Shown: piece by piece, positions 33,869-42,155 of the stretch
Numbering within the stretch: the first letter of the stretch is position 1
How the letters are laid out: every line of letters starts with the position of its first letter
DNA from: Polaribacter sp. L3A8
Lineage (GTDB): Bacteria > Bacteroidota > Bacteroidia > Flavobacteriales > Flavobacteriaceae
Reading direction: 5' to 3'
NCBI RefSeq assembly: GCF_009796785.1
Contig: NZ_CP047026.1
Location: 806,001-870,000, forward strand
DNA length: 64,000 bases
Notes under the pieces: generated by a model
The model's input: only the letters and a program-made list of their open reading frames with translations
What the model was told of the DNA's origin: nothing
Database searches by the model: none
Translations under genes and position numbers: made by a program

Positions 33869-35026
33869 TTGACAATTGAACACAACATATCACGAATAGA
33901 TTATCTTCTAAAGTTATACAGAATAACTTTGAAAGAGTTATTGGAAAAAATCAGCGAAGGCCTGAAAAACCCAATAACTAAGGATGACTTATACTCTAGT
34001 GAAATTAAAATTAGTCATTTAAAGAAAATTGATAAAGTTTTCAATAAAGGTCTTGAGTACTATATTAATCCTCGACCAATTTCAGAAAACAAAGATGCTA
34101 GTATTTTTTTTAGAAAAGATAAATTCAATTCTGACTTAAATATTGGAGCTAAGAAAATCGTGAATCAGTTTGAGGATTTAAAAAATTCATTAACTGCAAT
34201 ATCTAAATTATCTGACATACAATTTGAGAGAAAAATTCCAATTTTCTCAATAAAAGATAGTCCTAGAAAAGTAGCTCAGGAAATTAGGAATTTATTATAT
34301 CCGAACGAGTTTTCGCCAATTTTAAGAGGTTTTTTAAAAGAACTTATATCAAAATTTGCAGAAAACAATATAATGGTATTTGAGTTTATAGAAACTTGGA
34401 ATAAAAAAGATACTGCAAATATTAATGGCTTTTATCTCAACCCAAATGTGATTGTTTTAAAACGACAACAAAAATCATTTAGAAGAGAAATCTTTACTTT
34501 AATTCACGAGTTAGGTCATTATTTACTTAATGAAGAAGAAATTGAAGAAGTTGATGTTAAATCAATATCTCAAAAAGATTTAAGTAAAATAGAAAATTGG
34601 TGTAATGAATTTTCTTATTTCTTTTTAGTTGGAAATTATGCAAACACTCTTGAAGGTCTAAATAAAGCAGATTCATCAAATGATTATCATTTTGATTTAA
34701 TTCAAAGAATTTCAAAAGAAACGAACTTAAGCACATTAGCATTATATACAAGATTGTTGTTTTCTAAAAAGATTTCTTATAAAGGTTATAACAATGTCAA
34801 AAATGAACTTGAAGAACTTTATAGAAAGAAAAAAGAGGAAGAAAACAAAAAAAAGGAATTAGATAAAATTTCAGGAATAAAAAAAGGTGGTTCGGTTCCT
34901 AAACCTATTAACTCACCACTATTTGTAAACACACTACAAACCGCATTATATGGTGGAGTTATTAATGAATATGACTTTTGTAAAAAACTAAATATTAGAC
35001 CTGAAAAAATTGATAAATACATCTAA
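33869..35026 (+). CDS. ImmA/IrrE-family metallopeptidase
   Basis: The 385-residue protein carries the COG2856 zinc-peptidase motif FTLIHELGHYLLNEEE (HExxH near residues 213-217), preceded by GFYLNPNVIVLKRQQKSFRRE, a standard family stretch. The N-terminal 65 residues are helical but are not a clear Xre HTH. The C-terminal part (about 310-385) is a Lys/Glu coiled coil and a short conserved tail. The start is TTG at 33869. Its stop overlaps the ATG of the PIN-like gene (TAATG). In this family the peptidase usually cleaves a repressor or acts as antitoxin partner. A near-match -7 box (TACCTTTA) lies near 33832. Confidence 0.85.
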   Translation: MTIEHNISRIDYLLKLYRITLKELLEKISEGLKNPITKDDLYSSEIKISHLKKIDKVFNKGLEYYINPRPISENKDASIFFRKDKFNSDLNIGAKKIVNQFEDLKNSLTAISKLSDIQFERKIPIFSIKDSPRKVAQEIRNLLYPNEFSPILRGFLKELISKFAENNIMVFEFIETWNKKDTANINGFYLNPNVIVLKRQQKSFRREIFTLIHELGHYLLNEEEIEEVDVKSISQKDLSKIENWCNEFSYFFLVGNYANTLEGLNKADSSNDYHFDLIQRISKETNLSTLALYTRLLFSKKISYKGYNNVKNELEELYRKKKEEENKKKELDKISGIKKGGSVPKPINSPLFVNTLQTALYGGVINEYDFCKKLNIRPEKIDKYI

Positions 35027-35604
35027 TGAGGTTTATAATTGATACAAGCACTTGGGTTTCATTAGTTAGATACTACAAACCTTTTGATAATAATTCTGTA
35101 ATTTATGATTTTTTCAAACAAAAAATTAGAGACGGAGAATTTATCTTATTATCAGAAGTATCAATAGAATGTTCTTATGTTTCAAAAAAAATCGTTCCAA
35201 AAGAATTGGACTTTATAATTGACAAACAATTTATTACAAAAACGGCAAGTTTACTTCCAACTAGGAAATTTTATAACTTATTAGATAATCAGTTTTGTAA
35301 TCAATTCCAAAAAAGATTATTATCAGAAACAGATATTGAATCTTTAACAAATGATTTTCTCAAATCAGCTGATGCAAAAATAATTCTTAAATCAATAGAA
35401 ATCTCAAAAACTTTAGATAATCAAATCACAGTTGTAACTGAGGAAACAAGTTCTAATAATGACAATAAATTATTCAAAAAAATCCCTTCGATTTGTAAAG
35501 AATTAAATGTTGAATATATTGGATTACCTAAATTAATAGAGTTATTCAATAAAGAAATCAACGTTCAAATTAAAAATACCAGTGCCAACAAAGAACTGAG
35601 CTAA
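35026..35604 (+). CDS. PIN-like DUF4411 protein, putative toxin
   Basis: The 192-residue protein starts with FIIDTSTWVSLVRYYKPFD, the first acidic motif of a PIN-type nuclease (Asp6). It continues with a conserved Glu strand (LLSEVSIECSYVS), a SADAKIIL block and VVTEETSSNN near residue 145, then CKELNVEYIGLPKLIELF. This matches DUF4411. Translation is coupled to the ImmA/IrrE gene by a one-base overlap. Such pairs are known as toxin-antitoxin-like modules; toxicity here is inferred from that context. A terminator follows. Confidence 0.8.
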   Translation: MRFIIDTSTWVSLVRYYKPFDNNSVIYDFFKQKIRDGEFILLSEVSIECSYVSKKIVPKELDFIIDKQFITKTASLLPTRKFYNLLDNQFCNQFQKRLLSETDIESLTNDFLKSADAKIILKSIEISKTLDNQITVVTEETSSNNDNKLFKKIPSICKELNVEYIGLPKLIELFNKEINVQIKNTSANKELS

Positions 35605-35646
35605 AGAAATTCTTTTCTTCTTTAAATTTACGCACTATTATTCTAG

Positions 35647-35687
35647 GCTCATAATACTATCAATTCGTATTATGAGCTTTTATTTTT
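35647..35687 (+). terminator. Terminator of the ImmA-DUF4411 unit
   Basis: GCTCATAATAC (35647-35657) and GTATTATGAGC (35667-35677) form an 11-bp stem followed by TTTTATTTTTT. Confidence 0.85.
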
Positions 35688-35749
35688 TATGTAATTACTA
35701 TTTATTAAAAAACAACAGTTATAAAACTGAATGAAACGCAAAAAACTCA

Positions 35750-35780
35750 TTGAATAGCAATGATTTTAGTACTATTTTTG
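35750..35780 (+). promoter_or_regulatory. Promoter of ttcA
   Basis: TTG (35750-35752), 20-base spacer, TATTTTTG (35773-35780). The ATG at 35786 is only 5 bases after the box, so the transcript may have little or no leader. Confidence 0.7.
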
Positions 35781-35785
35781 CGCCC

Positions 35786-36580
35786 ATGGAAAATCTAAAA
35801 CAAGTAACAAAGAAATTACAGCGTGGCGTTGCAGAAGCTATTCAGCAATTTACAATGATTGCCGAAGGAGATAAAATTATGGTTTGTCTTTCTGGTGGAA
35901 AAGACAGTTACGCTATGTTAAACATGTTATTGTATTTCCAGAAAGTAGCGCCTATTTCTTTTGAAATTGTTGCCGTTAATTTAGATCAAAAACAACCTGG
36001 TTTTCCGGTAGAGGTGCTCCCCACCTATTTACAGAATTTAGGTGTAGCTTATAAAATTATAGAAAAGAATACCTATAAAATTGTAATGGACAAAACGCCA
36101 GAAGGTAAAACAACCTGTAGTTTATGTTCTCGTTTGCGTAGAGGAACTTTATATGAAGCCGCCAAAGATTTAGGCTGTAATAAATTGGCTTTAGGACACC
36201 ATAGAAATGATATTATAGAAACCTTTTTCTTAAACTTCTTCTTCTCTGGTAAAATGGAAACCATGCCACCAAAGTTTAAAAACGATGCAGGAGATTTAAT
36301 TGTATTAAGACCTTTGGCTTTTTGTAAAGAAAGTGACATTGAAGCGTATGCAGACTTTATGGACTTCCCTATTATACCTTGTAACTTGTGTGGTTCTCAA
36401 GAAAACTTACAACGTAAAAAAGTAAAACAAATGATTACCGATTGGGAAACCGAATTCCCAAATAGAAATGCCATTATGATGAATGCTTTACAAAACGTAT
36501 CGCCTTCTCACCTTTTAGATCAAAGTTTGTATGATTTTGATCAATTAGAAAATAAGATACCAGCAACTTCTTTAACCTAA
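35786..36580 (+). CDS. ttcA: tRNA 2-thiocytidine synthetase TtcA
   Basis: TtcA thiolates cytidine 32 of certain tRNAs, using ATP and an iron-sulfur cluster. The 264-residue protein has the PP-loop [14 protein letters not shown] near residues 32-45, the cluster cysteines [10 protein letters not shown] (CxxC) and [12 protein letters not shown], and [15 protein letters not shown], all diagnostic. The start was set at the ATG at 35786 rather than the longer frame from 35750, which would read through the promoter. Confidence 0.95.
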   Translation: MENLKQVTKKLQRGVAEAIQQFTMIAEGDKIMVCLSGGKDSYAMLNMLLYFQKVAPISFEIVAVNLDQKQPGFPVEVLPTYLQNLGVAYKIIEKNTYKIVMDKTPEGKTTCSLCSRLRRGTLYEAAKDLGCNKLALGHHRNDIIETFFLNFFFSGKMETMPPKFKNDAGDLIVLRPLAFCKESDIEAYADFMDFPIIPCNLCGSQENLQRKKVKQMITDWETEFPNRNAIMMNALQNVSPSHLLDQSLYDFDQLENKIPATSLT

Positions 36581-36732
36581 GTAGTATAAAATAAAACTCT
36601 TTATTTAATTTATAAAAACATTAGCATTTCATTTTTATCATTCTATATCTAAAAGGTTAATTTAGCTATCTCTTTTTAAAGTTAATTCAACTTTAAAACA
36701 CAAAGTTATTCATAGTTAAAAAACCAATAAAC

Positions 36733-36993
36733 ATGAGCTTAACATCAGACAATGTAATTCCTGGAAATCACGGAAAAGTATTTGAAACAAATGCAAAAGA
36801 TAGTATCGATTTAGAGAGTATAAAAAACAAATTATTGTCTCTAGATGGTATTAAAGAAGTAAGCTTAAATTCAGAAATATTTCCAATAGAATTTACTGTT
36901 TACACCACAAAACTAATTAAAATTAAAGAGATTGAAGATACAGTAAAGACTATTGGTTTTCATGCAATTCCAAAAACTCTTTTTCCATTATAA
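36733..36993 (+). CDS. HMA-like small protein lacking CxxC
   Basis: The 86-residue protein has a beta-alpha-beta-beta-alpha-beta pattern (GKVFETNAKDSIDLESIKNKLLSLDGIKEVSLNSE, then EFTVYTTKLIKIKEIEDTVKTIGFHAIP) like heavy-metal-associated domains and copper chaperones. No Cys is present, so the metal-binding CxxC is missing. It may be a ferredoxin-like domain with another role. It has its own strong terminator and no clear partner. Confidence 0.65.
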   Translation: MSLTSDNVIPGNHGKVFETNAKDSIDLESIKNKLLSLDGIKEVSLNSEIFPIEFTVYTTKLIKIKEIEDTVKTIGFHAIPKTLFPL

Positions 36994-37003
36994 AAATACT
37001 CAA

Positions 37004-37058
37004 ACTGCTGATAATAAACAATAGCATTTAAAAGTAGTTTATTATCAGCAGTAATTTT
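37004..37058 (+). terminator. Terminator with a 16-bp stem
   Basis: ACTGCTGATAATAAAC (37004-37019) and GTTTATTATCAGCAGT (37037-37052) pair perfectly around a 17-base loop, followed by AATTTTT. The stem is unusually long for this genome. Confidence 0.8.
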
Positions 37059-37251
37059 TCACTCAACACTTTATAACTAAAAGAATCATTAAAGTTTATT
37101 TGTTATAAAAACGATTTTAAGAAACACTTAGTTTAAATAGATCTTTCTATAATCACCTTTTTTCACCTCAATCCTTTTCTAGTTTTTTTTTAATTATTTC
37201 ACCTATAAAATTATAATTTTAAGTTAAAATCAGTAAAATATTTTTCTATTA

Positions 37252-37267
37252 CTAACCGATTGTTTAG
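37252..37267. promoter_or_regulatory. Operator-like site O1 before the TetR gene
   Basis: CTAACCGATTGTTTAG: 15 of 16 bases match the site at 37873-37888. It overlaps the -7 box TAGTTTTG at 37265-37272, so bound regulator would block transcription of its own gene. Confidence 0.65.
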
Positions 37268-37272
37268 TTTTG
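37265..37272 (+). promoter_or_regulatory. -7 box of the TetR gene
   Basis: TAGTTTTG, an exact TAnnTTTG match 17 bases before the ATG at 37290, overlapping operator O1. Confidence 0.6.
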
Positions 37273-37289
37273 TCCTGTACTTAGAAATA

Positions 37290-37853
37290 ATGGCTAGAAA
37301 GAAAAATTATAACGAGAGCGAAGTAGTAGAAAAAGCAATGAACCTTTTTTGGGCAAATGGCTACGAAAACACTTCTATGCAAATGCTAGAGAAAGAAATG
37401 GGCATTAACAAGTTCTCTATCTACGCTAGTTTTGGCAACAAGCATGGTTTATTTATAGAAAGTATTAAATGTTACAAAGGAAAGTTGAATCTTATTTTTG
37501 AAAAATTTAAGAAAGCATCCAATGGTGTGGAAGACATTAAACAATTCTTTTATGATTCTGTAAACGCTAAGTTTAAAGAAAGCCATCAAAAAGGATGTTT
37601 ATTAACCAATACATACAATGAGTTTTCTGAAAGCGAAGATTTATTAATTAAAGAGGATATGACTATTTTTATGAACAACTTAAAAACATTGCTCATTCAA
37701 AAATTAGAACAAGACGGCACTAGAGATGCTGAAACAGTACAAAAACAAGCCAATTTTTTACTCTTGGCAAAACATGGTTTGGCTGCTGCAGCTAGAGTAA
37801 ATACAAAACAAGAAATAGAAGATTATATAGAAATGACTTTTAAAAACATATAG
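37290..37853 (+). CDS. TetR/AcrR-family regulator
   Basis: The 187-residue protein has an N-terminal TetR helix-turn-helix: VEKAMNLFWANGYENTSMQMLEKEMGINKFSIYASFGNKHGLF (residues about 12-55). A helical ligand-binding domain follows with QKGCLLTNTYNEF, typical of the AcrR subgroup. The ATG at 37290 was chosen over 37260, which lies inside the promoter. It precedes a co-directional five-gene redox operon, and similar operator sites lie in front of both, so it probably represses itself and the operon until a small molecule or oxidant binds. Confidence 0.93.
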   Translation: MARKKNYNESEVVEKAMNLFWANGYENTSMQMLEKEMGINKFSIYASFGNKHGLFIESIKCYKGKLNLIFEKFKKASNGVEDIKQFFYDSVNAKFKESHQKGCLLTNTYNEFSESEDLLIKEDMTIFMNNLKTLLIQKLEQDGTRDAETVQKQANFLLLAKHGLAAAARVNTKQEIEDYIEMTFKNI

Positions 37854-37872
37854 GCATTTTTTTACCCAATAT

Positions 37873-37888
37873 CTAAACGATTGTTTAG
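37873..37888. promoter_or_regulatory. Operator-like site O2 before the redox operon
   Basis: CTAAACGATTGTTTAG is a perfect 6-bp inverted repeat (CTAAAC/GTTTAG) around GATT, matching O1 at 15 of 16 positions. It lies 39 bases before the ATG at 37927. Confidence 0.7.
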
Positions 37889-37926
37889 TTAAAATTAACA
37901 TAAATAATAAATTAAAATCAGAAATT

Positions 37927-38478
37927 ATGACAACATTAAAAATTAACAACATAGAAACAGCTCCAGAAGAAAGTAAAGCTTTATTAGAAGGTTCTCAAAA
38001 AGCATACGGAATGATTCCTGGATTACATGGAGTTTTATCTACCTCTCCTCAAGCTTTTGAAGCTTACCAAACATTACATGATTTATTTACAAAAACTGCT
38101 TTTAATGCAGACGAATTAACGGTAGTTTGGCAAACAATCAACGTAGAGCACGCTTGTCATTATTGTGTACCTGCACATACAGGAATTGCAAAAATGATGA
38201 AAGTAGACGATGCTATTATAGAAGCTTTACGTAACGAAACTCCGTTATCAGATGAAAAATTAGAAGCTTTACGTACCTTTACATTAATAATTACACGTAA
38301 CAGAGGTCATGTGCCTCAAGAAGATTTAAATACATTTTACGCAGCTGGTTATACAGAAAGAAGTGTTTTAGATATTATCTTAGGTTTATCTCAAAAAGTA
38401 ATTAGTAATTACACAAATCATATTGCAAATACGCCAGTAGATGCTGCTTTTCAACCATTTGCTTGGGAGAAAAAATAA
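37927..38478 (+). CDS. Carboxymuconolactone decarboxylase/AhpD-family protein
   Basis: The 183-residue, all-helical protein has the AhpD-type redox site EHACHYCVPAHTG (Glu74, Cys77, Cys80, His84) and the flanking helices of the CMD fold (WQTINVEHACHYC, LRTFTLIITRNRGHV). The intact CxxC suggests thiol peroxidase or disulfide-reductase activity rather than lactone chemistry. It is the first gene of the predicted TetR-controlled operon. Confidence 0.88.
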   Translation: MTTLKINNIETAPEESKALLEGSQKAYGMIPGLHGVLSTSPQAFEAYQTLHDLFTKTAFNADELTVVWQTINVEHACHYCVPAHTGIAKMMKVDDAIIEALRNETPLSDEKLEALRTFTLIITRNRGHVPQEDLNTFYAAGYTERSVLDIILGLSQKVISNYTNHIANTPVDAAFQPFAWEKK

Positions 38479-38499
38479 TTCATAAAATAACATTATTAT

Positions 38500-38537
38500 A
38501 ACTACAAATCTTCTGAATAAAACGGAGATTTGTAGTT
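38500..38537 (+). other. Intercistronic hairpin
   Basis: AACTACAAATCT (38500-38511) and AGATTTGTAGTT (38526-38537) form a perfect 12-bp stem between the first two operon genes, with no T-run after it. It may stabilise or process the mRNA rather than terminate. Confidence 0.6.
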
Positions 38538-38561
38538 ATTCATATTAAAAAAAATCTCATT

Positions 38562-38876
38562 ATGATTAAAGTATCTGTAATGTACCCAAACAGTAATAAT
38601 GTACAGTTTGATGTAGATTATTATAAAAATAAGCATTTACCTATGATTGTAAATGCATTGGGCTCTGCCTTAAAAGGTTTAGAGTTAGATTTAGGAATTG
38701 CCAGTAGAGTTCCTGGAGAACCGGCTCCTTACGTAGCAATTGCACATTTATTATTTGATGATGTTGCTTCTTTTCAGGCTTCATTTGGTCCGCATGCAAA
38801 AGTATTTGCAGACGATGTAAAAAATTATAGTAATGTACAAGGAAATCTTCAAATTAGTGAATTGATAAAATTTTAA
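38562..38876 (+). CDS. EthD-like ferredoxin-fold protein
   Basis: The 104-residue protein matches the EthD family: MIKVSVMYPNSNNVQFDVDYYKNKHLPMIV, with the conserved Tyr and the KHLPM motif, and HLLFDDVASFQASFGPHAKVFADDVKNYSN. These are small dimeric alpha+beta barrel proteins linked to oxidative degradation pathways. The enzymatic role is unknown. The stop is 4 bases from the next start. Confidence 0.88.
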   Translation: MIKVSVMYPNSNNVQFDVDYYKNKHLPMIVNALGSALKGLELDLGIASRVPGEPAPYVAIAHLLFDDVASFQASFGPHAKVFADDVKNYSNVQGNLQISELIKF

Positions 38877-38880
38877 AAAA

Positions 38881-39537
38881 ATGAACGAAAAATTAAAAAT
38901 AGACATCGTTTCTGATGTTGTTTGCCCTTGGTGTACCATTGGATACAAACGTTTAGAAAAAGCGATAACGGAATTAGGCATTCAGGATGAGGTTGAAATT
39001 GAATGGCAACCTTTTGAGTTGAACCCCAATATGCCAGTTGAAGGTCAGAATGTAAATGAACATATTACAGAAAAATATGGTTCTACAACCGAGCAACAAA
39101 ACGAATCGAAGCAAATGATGACCGAAGCTGGTGCAGAATTAGGTTTTAAATTTGACTATTTTGATGAAATGCGCATGGTAAACACCTTTGATGCTCATGT
39201 TCTTTTAGAATATGCAAAAGATTTTGGGAAACAAACCGAATTAAAAATGCGCTTAACAGCATCCTTTTTTAGCGAACGTAAAGATGTTTCTAAAAGAGAC
39301 ATTCTAAAAAAAGCATTATTAGATGTCGGTTTAAATGCAGATGAAGGAATGGCTAAATTAGATAATGAAGATGCCAGAAACGAAGTAAGAACAAAACAAA
39401 ATTATTGGAAAACTTTAGGAGTTAATTCTGTACCAACTATTGTTTTTAATAGAAAAAGTGCAGTAACAGGCGCACAACCCGTAGCTAACTTTAAACAAGT
39501 ACTATCTGAATTACTAAAAGAACACCAAACTGCTTAG
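38881..39537 (+). CDS. DsbA-family (FrnE-like) oxidoreductase
   Basis: The 218-residue thioredoxin-fold protein has active-site CPWC at residues 15-18 (SDVVCPWCTIG), a helical insert, and the cis-Pro loop GVNSVPTIVFN near residue 180. It has no signal peptide, so it acts in the cytoplasm, as FrnE does in oxidative-stress tolerance. It is tightly packed after the EthD-like gene. Confidence 0.92.
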   Translation: MNEKLKIDIVSDVVCPWCTIGYKRLEKAITELGIQDEVEIEWQPFELNPNMPVEGQNVNEHITEKYGSTTEQQNESKQMMTEAGAELGFKFDYFDEMRMVNTFDAHVLLEYAKDFGKQTELKMRLTASFFSERKDVSKRDILKKALLDVGLNADEGMAKLDNEDARNEVRTKQNYWKTLGVNSVPTIVFNRKSAVTGAQPVANFKQVLSELLKEHQTA

Positions 39538-39570
39538 TCGTTTAGGTAATTTCTTTAAAAAATAAAATCC

Positions 39571-40230
39571 ATGGAAGCAAATAAAGGAGAATTAGATGCA
39601 TTACTAAACGTAAAACGTAAAGAAGGTACCAAAAAATTTACCGAAGAAAAAAATAAGATTTACGCAGATGGTATTACAAGTGTAGCCAATTCTGGTATCC
39701 TTAACAATGCCTTAAATGTAGGTGATAAAGCACCAAATTTTACATTAAAAAATGCGTTAAACAAGGAGGTTTCTTTATACAACGAGCTAGAAAATGGTCC
39801 AGTAATTTTAACTTGGTATCGAGGCGGATGGTGCCCTTATTGCAACATTACACTACATTATTTACAAGAAAAATTACCCGAATTTACAAAAGCAGGTGCT
39901 ACACTGATTGCTTTAACTCCAGAGTTACCAGACAACTCATTAGACACTGCGGAAAAAAACAATTTAGAATTCACTGTTTTAAGTGATCTTGATAATGTTA
40001 TTGGAAAAGAATATGGTGTTGTATTTCAATTAACAGATGAAGTGGCTGATATTTACGAAGTTGGATTCGGTTTAAGTGAAAAAAATGGAAATGATGACAA
40101 TCAATTGCCTTTAGCAGCAACGTATGTTATCGACAAAAACGGAATTATTCAATATGCTTTTTTAGATGCTGATTATAGACAAAGAGCAGAACCATCAGAC
40201 ATAATCGCTGCATTGGAAAAATTGAAATAA
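39571..40230 (+). CDS. Peroxiredoxin-like AhpC/TSA-family protein
   Basis: The 219-residue protein contains APNFTLKNALNKEVSLYN and then LTWYRGGWCPYCNITLHYLQ, an AhpC/TSA thioredoxin-fold site with WCPYC in place of the usual peroxiredoxin PTxxC. DNQLPLAATYVIDKNGIIQYAFLDADYRQRAEP matches the C-terminal strand. An N-terminal helical extension of about 50 residues precedes the fold. It is a probable thiol-dependent reductase or peroxidase, cytoplasmic, fourth gene of the redox operon. Confidence 0.85.
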   Translation: MEANKGELDALLNVKRKEGTKKFTEEKNKIYADGITSVANSGILNNALNVGDKAPNFTLKNALNKEVSLYNELENGPVILTWYRGGWCPYCNITLHYLQEKLPEFTKAGATLIALTPELPDNSLDTAEKNNLEFTVLSDLDNVIGKEYGVVFQLTDEVADIYEVGFGLSEKNGNDDNQLPLAATYVIDKNGIIQYAFLDADYRQRAEPSDIIAALEKLK

Positions 40231-40242
40231 AATTATAAAACC

Positions 40243-40929
40243 ATGACAAACGTAAAACCAAAAGTACTATTCTTTGATGTTAACGAAACGCTTTTAGACC
40301 TTTCTCCTGTAAAAAAGCAAATTGGTATCGCTTTAGGCGGTAGAGAAGATTTACTTTCTTTATGGTTTACAACAATGTTGCAGTATTCTTTAGTGGTTTC
40401 CGCAAGCGGACAATACAAACCTTTTACCCATATTGGTGCGGCAACGTTACAAATGATTGCCGCAAATAATGATATTACAATTTCAGAAGAAAAAGCACGT
40501 AAAATTATTGTAGCAGCAATGCAAAATTTACCTGCGCATCCAGAAGTAAAAGAAGCTTTAACACAATTAAAAAAAGCAGGTTACAAATTAGTTGCGTTTA
40601 CAAACTCTTCTAACGAAGGATTAAAAAATCAATTTAAAAATGCTGGCTTAACGGATTATTTTGATGACTTACTTAGTGTAGAAGATGCTGGTAAGTTTAA
40701 ACCATTTACCAATACATACGTTTGGGGAGCTCACAAAATGGGCGTTCAATTAGAGGATTGTATGCTTATTGCAGCACATGGTTGGGATGTTGCGGGTGCT
40801 CTTTGGGCAGGTTGGCGCGCTGCTTTTGTAAGTAGACCTGGACAACAACTTTTTCCGTTAGCTCCAGAAACAGAGATTGTAGCAAATGATTTAAAAAAAG
40901 TAGCAGAAATTCTAGTGAAATATACTTAA
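40243..40929 (+). CDS. Haloacid dehalogenase-type hydrolase (HAD)
   Basis: The 228-residue protein follows HAD subfamily IA. FFDVNETLLDL has the nucleophile Asp12, LVAFTNSSNEGLKNQF is motif II, GKFKPFTNTYVWGAHKMG contains the motif III Lys, and MLIAAHGWDVAGALWAGWRAAFVSR is motif IV with an Ala-His-Gly-Trp-Asp run, as in type II 2-haloacid dehalogenases. True dehalogenase activity is not certain. Last gene of the operon; a strong terminator follows. Confidence 0.88.
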   Translation: MTNVKPKVLFFDVNETLLDLSPVKKQIGIALGGREDLLSLWFTTMLQYSLVVSASGQYKPFTHIGAATLQMIAANNDITISEEKARKIIVAAMQNLPAHPEVKEALTQLKKAGYKLVAFTNSSNEGLKNQFKNAGLTDYFDDLLSVEDAGKFKPFTNTYVWGAHKMGVQLEDCMLIAAHGWDVAGALWAGWRAAFVSRPGQQLFPLAPETEIVANDLKKVAEILVKYT

Positions 40930-41000
40930 GCCTATATAGTACCTGAGGCTTCTTTTAACCTCAACTATATATTTTATTTCAGCTTAAGAAATGATATAAA

Positions 41001-41041
41001 AAAACACCCTTTGCTACAAATTAATGTGCAAAGGGTGTTTT
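41001..41041. terminator. Bidirectional terminator
   Basis: AAAACACCCTTTGC (41001-41014) and GCAAAGGGTGTTTT (41028-41041), perfect 14-bp arms with a 13-base loop. It serves the redox operon and, in the other direction, the FKBP gene. Confidence 0.85.
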
Positions 41042-41079
41042 GTAATTTATATATTGTACTATACTTTAGTAACAGTAAT

Positions 41080-41508
41080 TTATATAATAGCTACAACTTC
41101 AAGATCAAAAACAAGTTCTTTACCAGCTAAAGGATGATTCCCATCAATAACAACGCTCTTATCTTTTACTTCAACAATCATTAAATTCATTTCTTGTCCT
41201 TCTGGAGACTTAGAAACCAATCCAATACCAACTTTTGGCTCCATATCTTGTGGAAGGTCAGATTTATTTACTTCTTGAATCAATTGATCATTTACCTCAC
41301 CATACGCTTCTTCTTTAGCGATAGTAATCGTTTTCTTTTCATTCACTTTCATGTCAATTAAACCTTGCTCAAAACCAGAAATTAACTGTCCTTGTCCTAA
41401 AACAAATTCTATTGGCTCTTTTCCTTCAGACGTATCAAAAATTTGTCCGTCAGCTAATTTACCTGTATAATGTACTTTTACTGTATTGTTTTCTTTTACT
41501 TGACTCAT
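41080..41508 (-). CDS. SlyD-like FKBP-type prolyl isomerase, copy A
   Basis: The 142-residue protein has the SlyD layout: VKENNTVKVHYTGKLADGQIFDTSEGKEPIEFVLG (FKBP strands), an insert-in-flap domain (KKTITIAKEEAYGEVNDQLIQEVNKSDLP) and the closing GNHPLAGKELVFDLEVV. It catalyses prolyl isomerisation and acts as a chaperone in the cytoplasm; no signal peptide and no His-rich metal tail. A near-identical paralog is at 48723-49151, about 87% identical by hand count, and the upstream sequence is also shared. Confidence 0.94.
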   Translation of the reverse strand: MSQVKENNTVKVHYTGKLADGQIFDTSEGKEPIEFVLGQGQLISGFEQGLIDMKVNEKKTITIAKEEAYGEVNDQLIQEVNKSDLPQDMEPKVGIGLVSKSPEGQEMNLMIVEVKDKSVVIDGNHPLAGKELVFDLEVVAII

Positions 41509-42155
41509 ACTATATTCTTTAATTTTAAAAATAGTTTTTGCATAATTCTTACACTAAAACGATCTTAGTTTGAACTTACAAAAAGTTTGTCGGTCAAAAC
41601 CAAGCCAAAAAAAATAAAAACACCTAAACAACTCCATTTAAAAGAAACAAAACACGCAATGATTAACTTATAACAACAAAAAACAATTTAAGCACCTTAT
41701 TTTATATAATTTTAAGGAACCAAAACGGATCCCTAACTTTGTCAGTTTTAAGTAGTATTTAGGTGATATCTATGACAAGTTTTTAAAATTAGTATTCTAC
41801 TTTTAAAAATAACATCCTATTTATAAGGTTTTATTTAAACTTCAACATAAATAATTGTTTTCAAGTAGAAAATTTACCTCAATTAATTTGTATATTTATC
41901 TTGATAAAAATTTCTCTTTTTACAATACAAATAATGTGAACTTAAAAAAAAATAATTTAGTCTATTCGTTAAGAATACCTTAAGAAAACTTCTAAATTAA
42001 ACCTTACCTCAACTAAATAATTCTATACTTTTTAACTACAAGCTAAACCAAACCAACTGATGATTCTTCTTTTTAAAAGACAACTTATTTTAAATAAAAA
42101 AATGGCTTTAATCACTATTTGTTACACTAATATTAACCTCTTATACAACTAACAA
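41509..42155. other. Intergenic region shared with the FKBP duplication
   Basis: About 647 bases. The first 280 bases after the FKBP start resemble 49152-49440 after the second FKBP gene: both have TTTTGCATAATTCTTACAC and further out ACTTTGTCAGTTTTAAG followed by AGTATTTA. The rest is AT-rich upstream sequence of the protease gene; no exact -7 box found before 42156. Confidence 0.65.
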
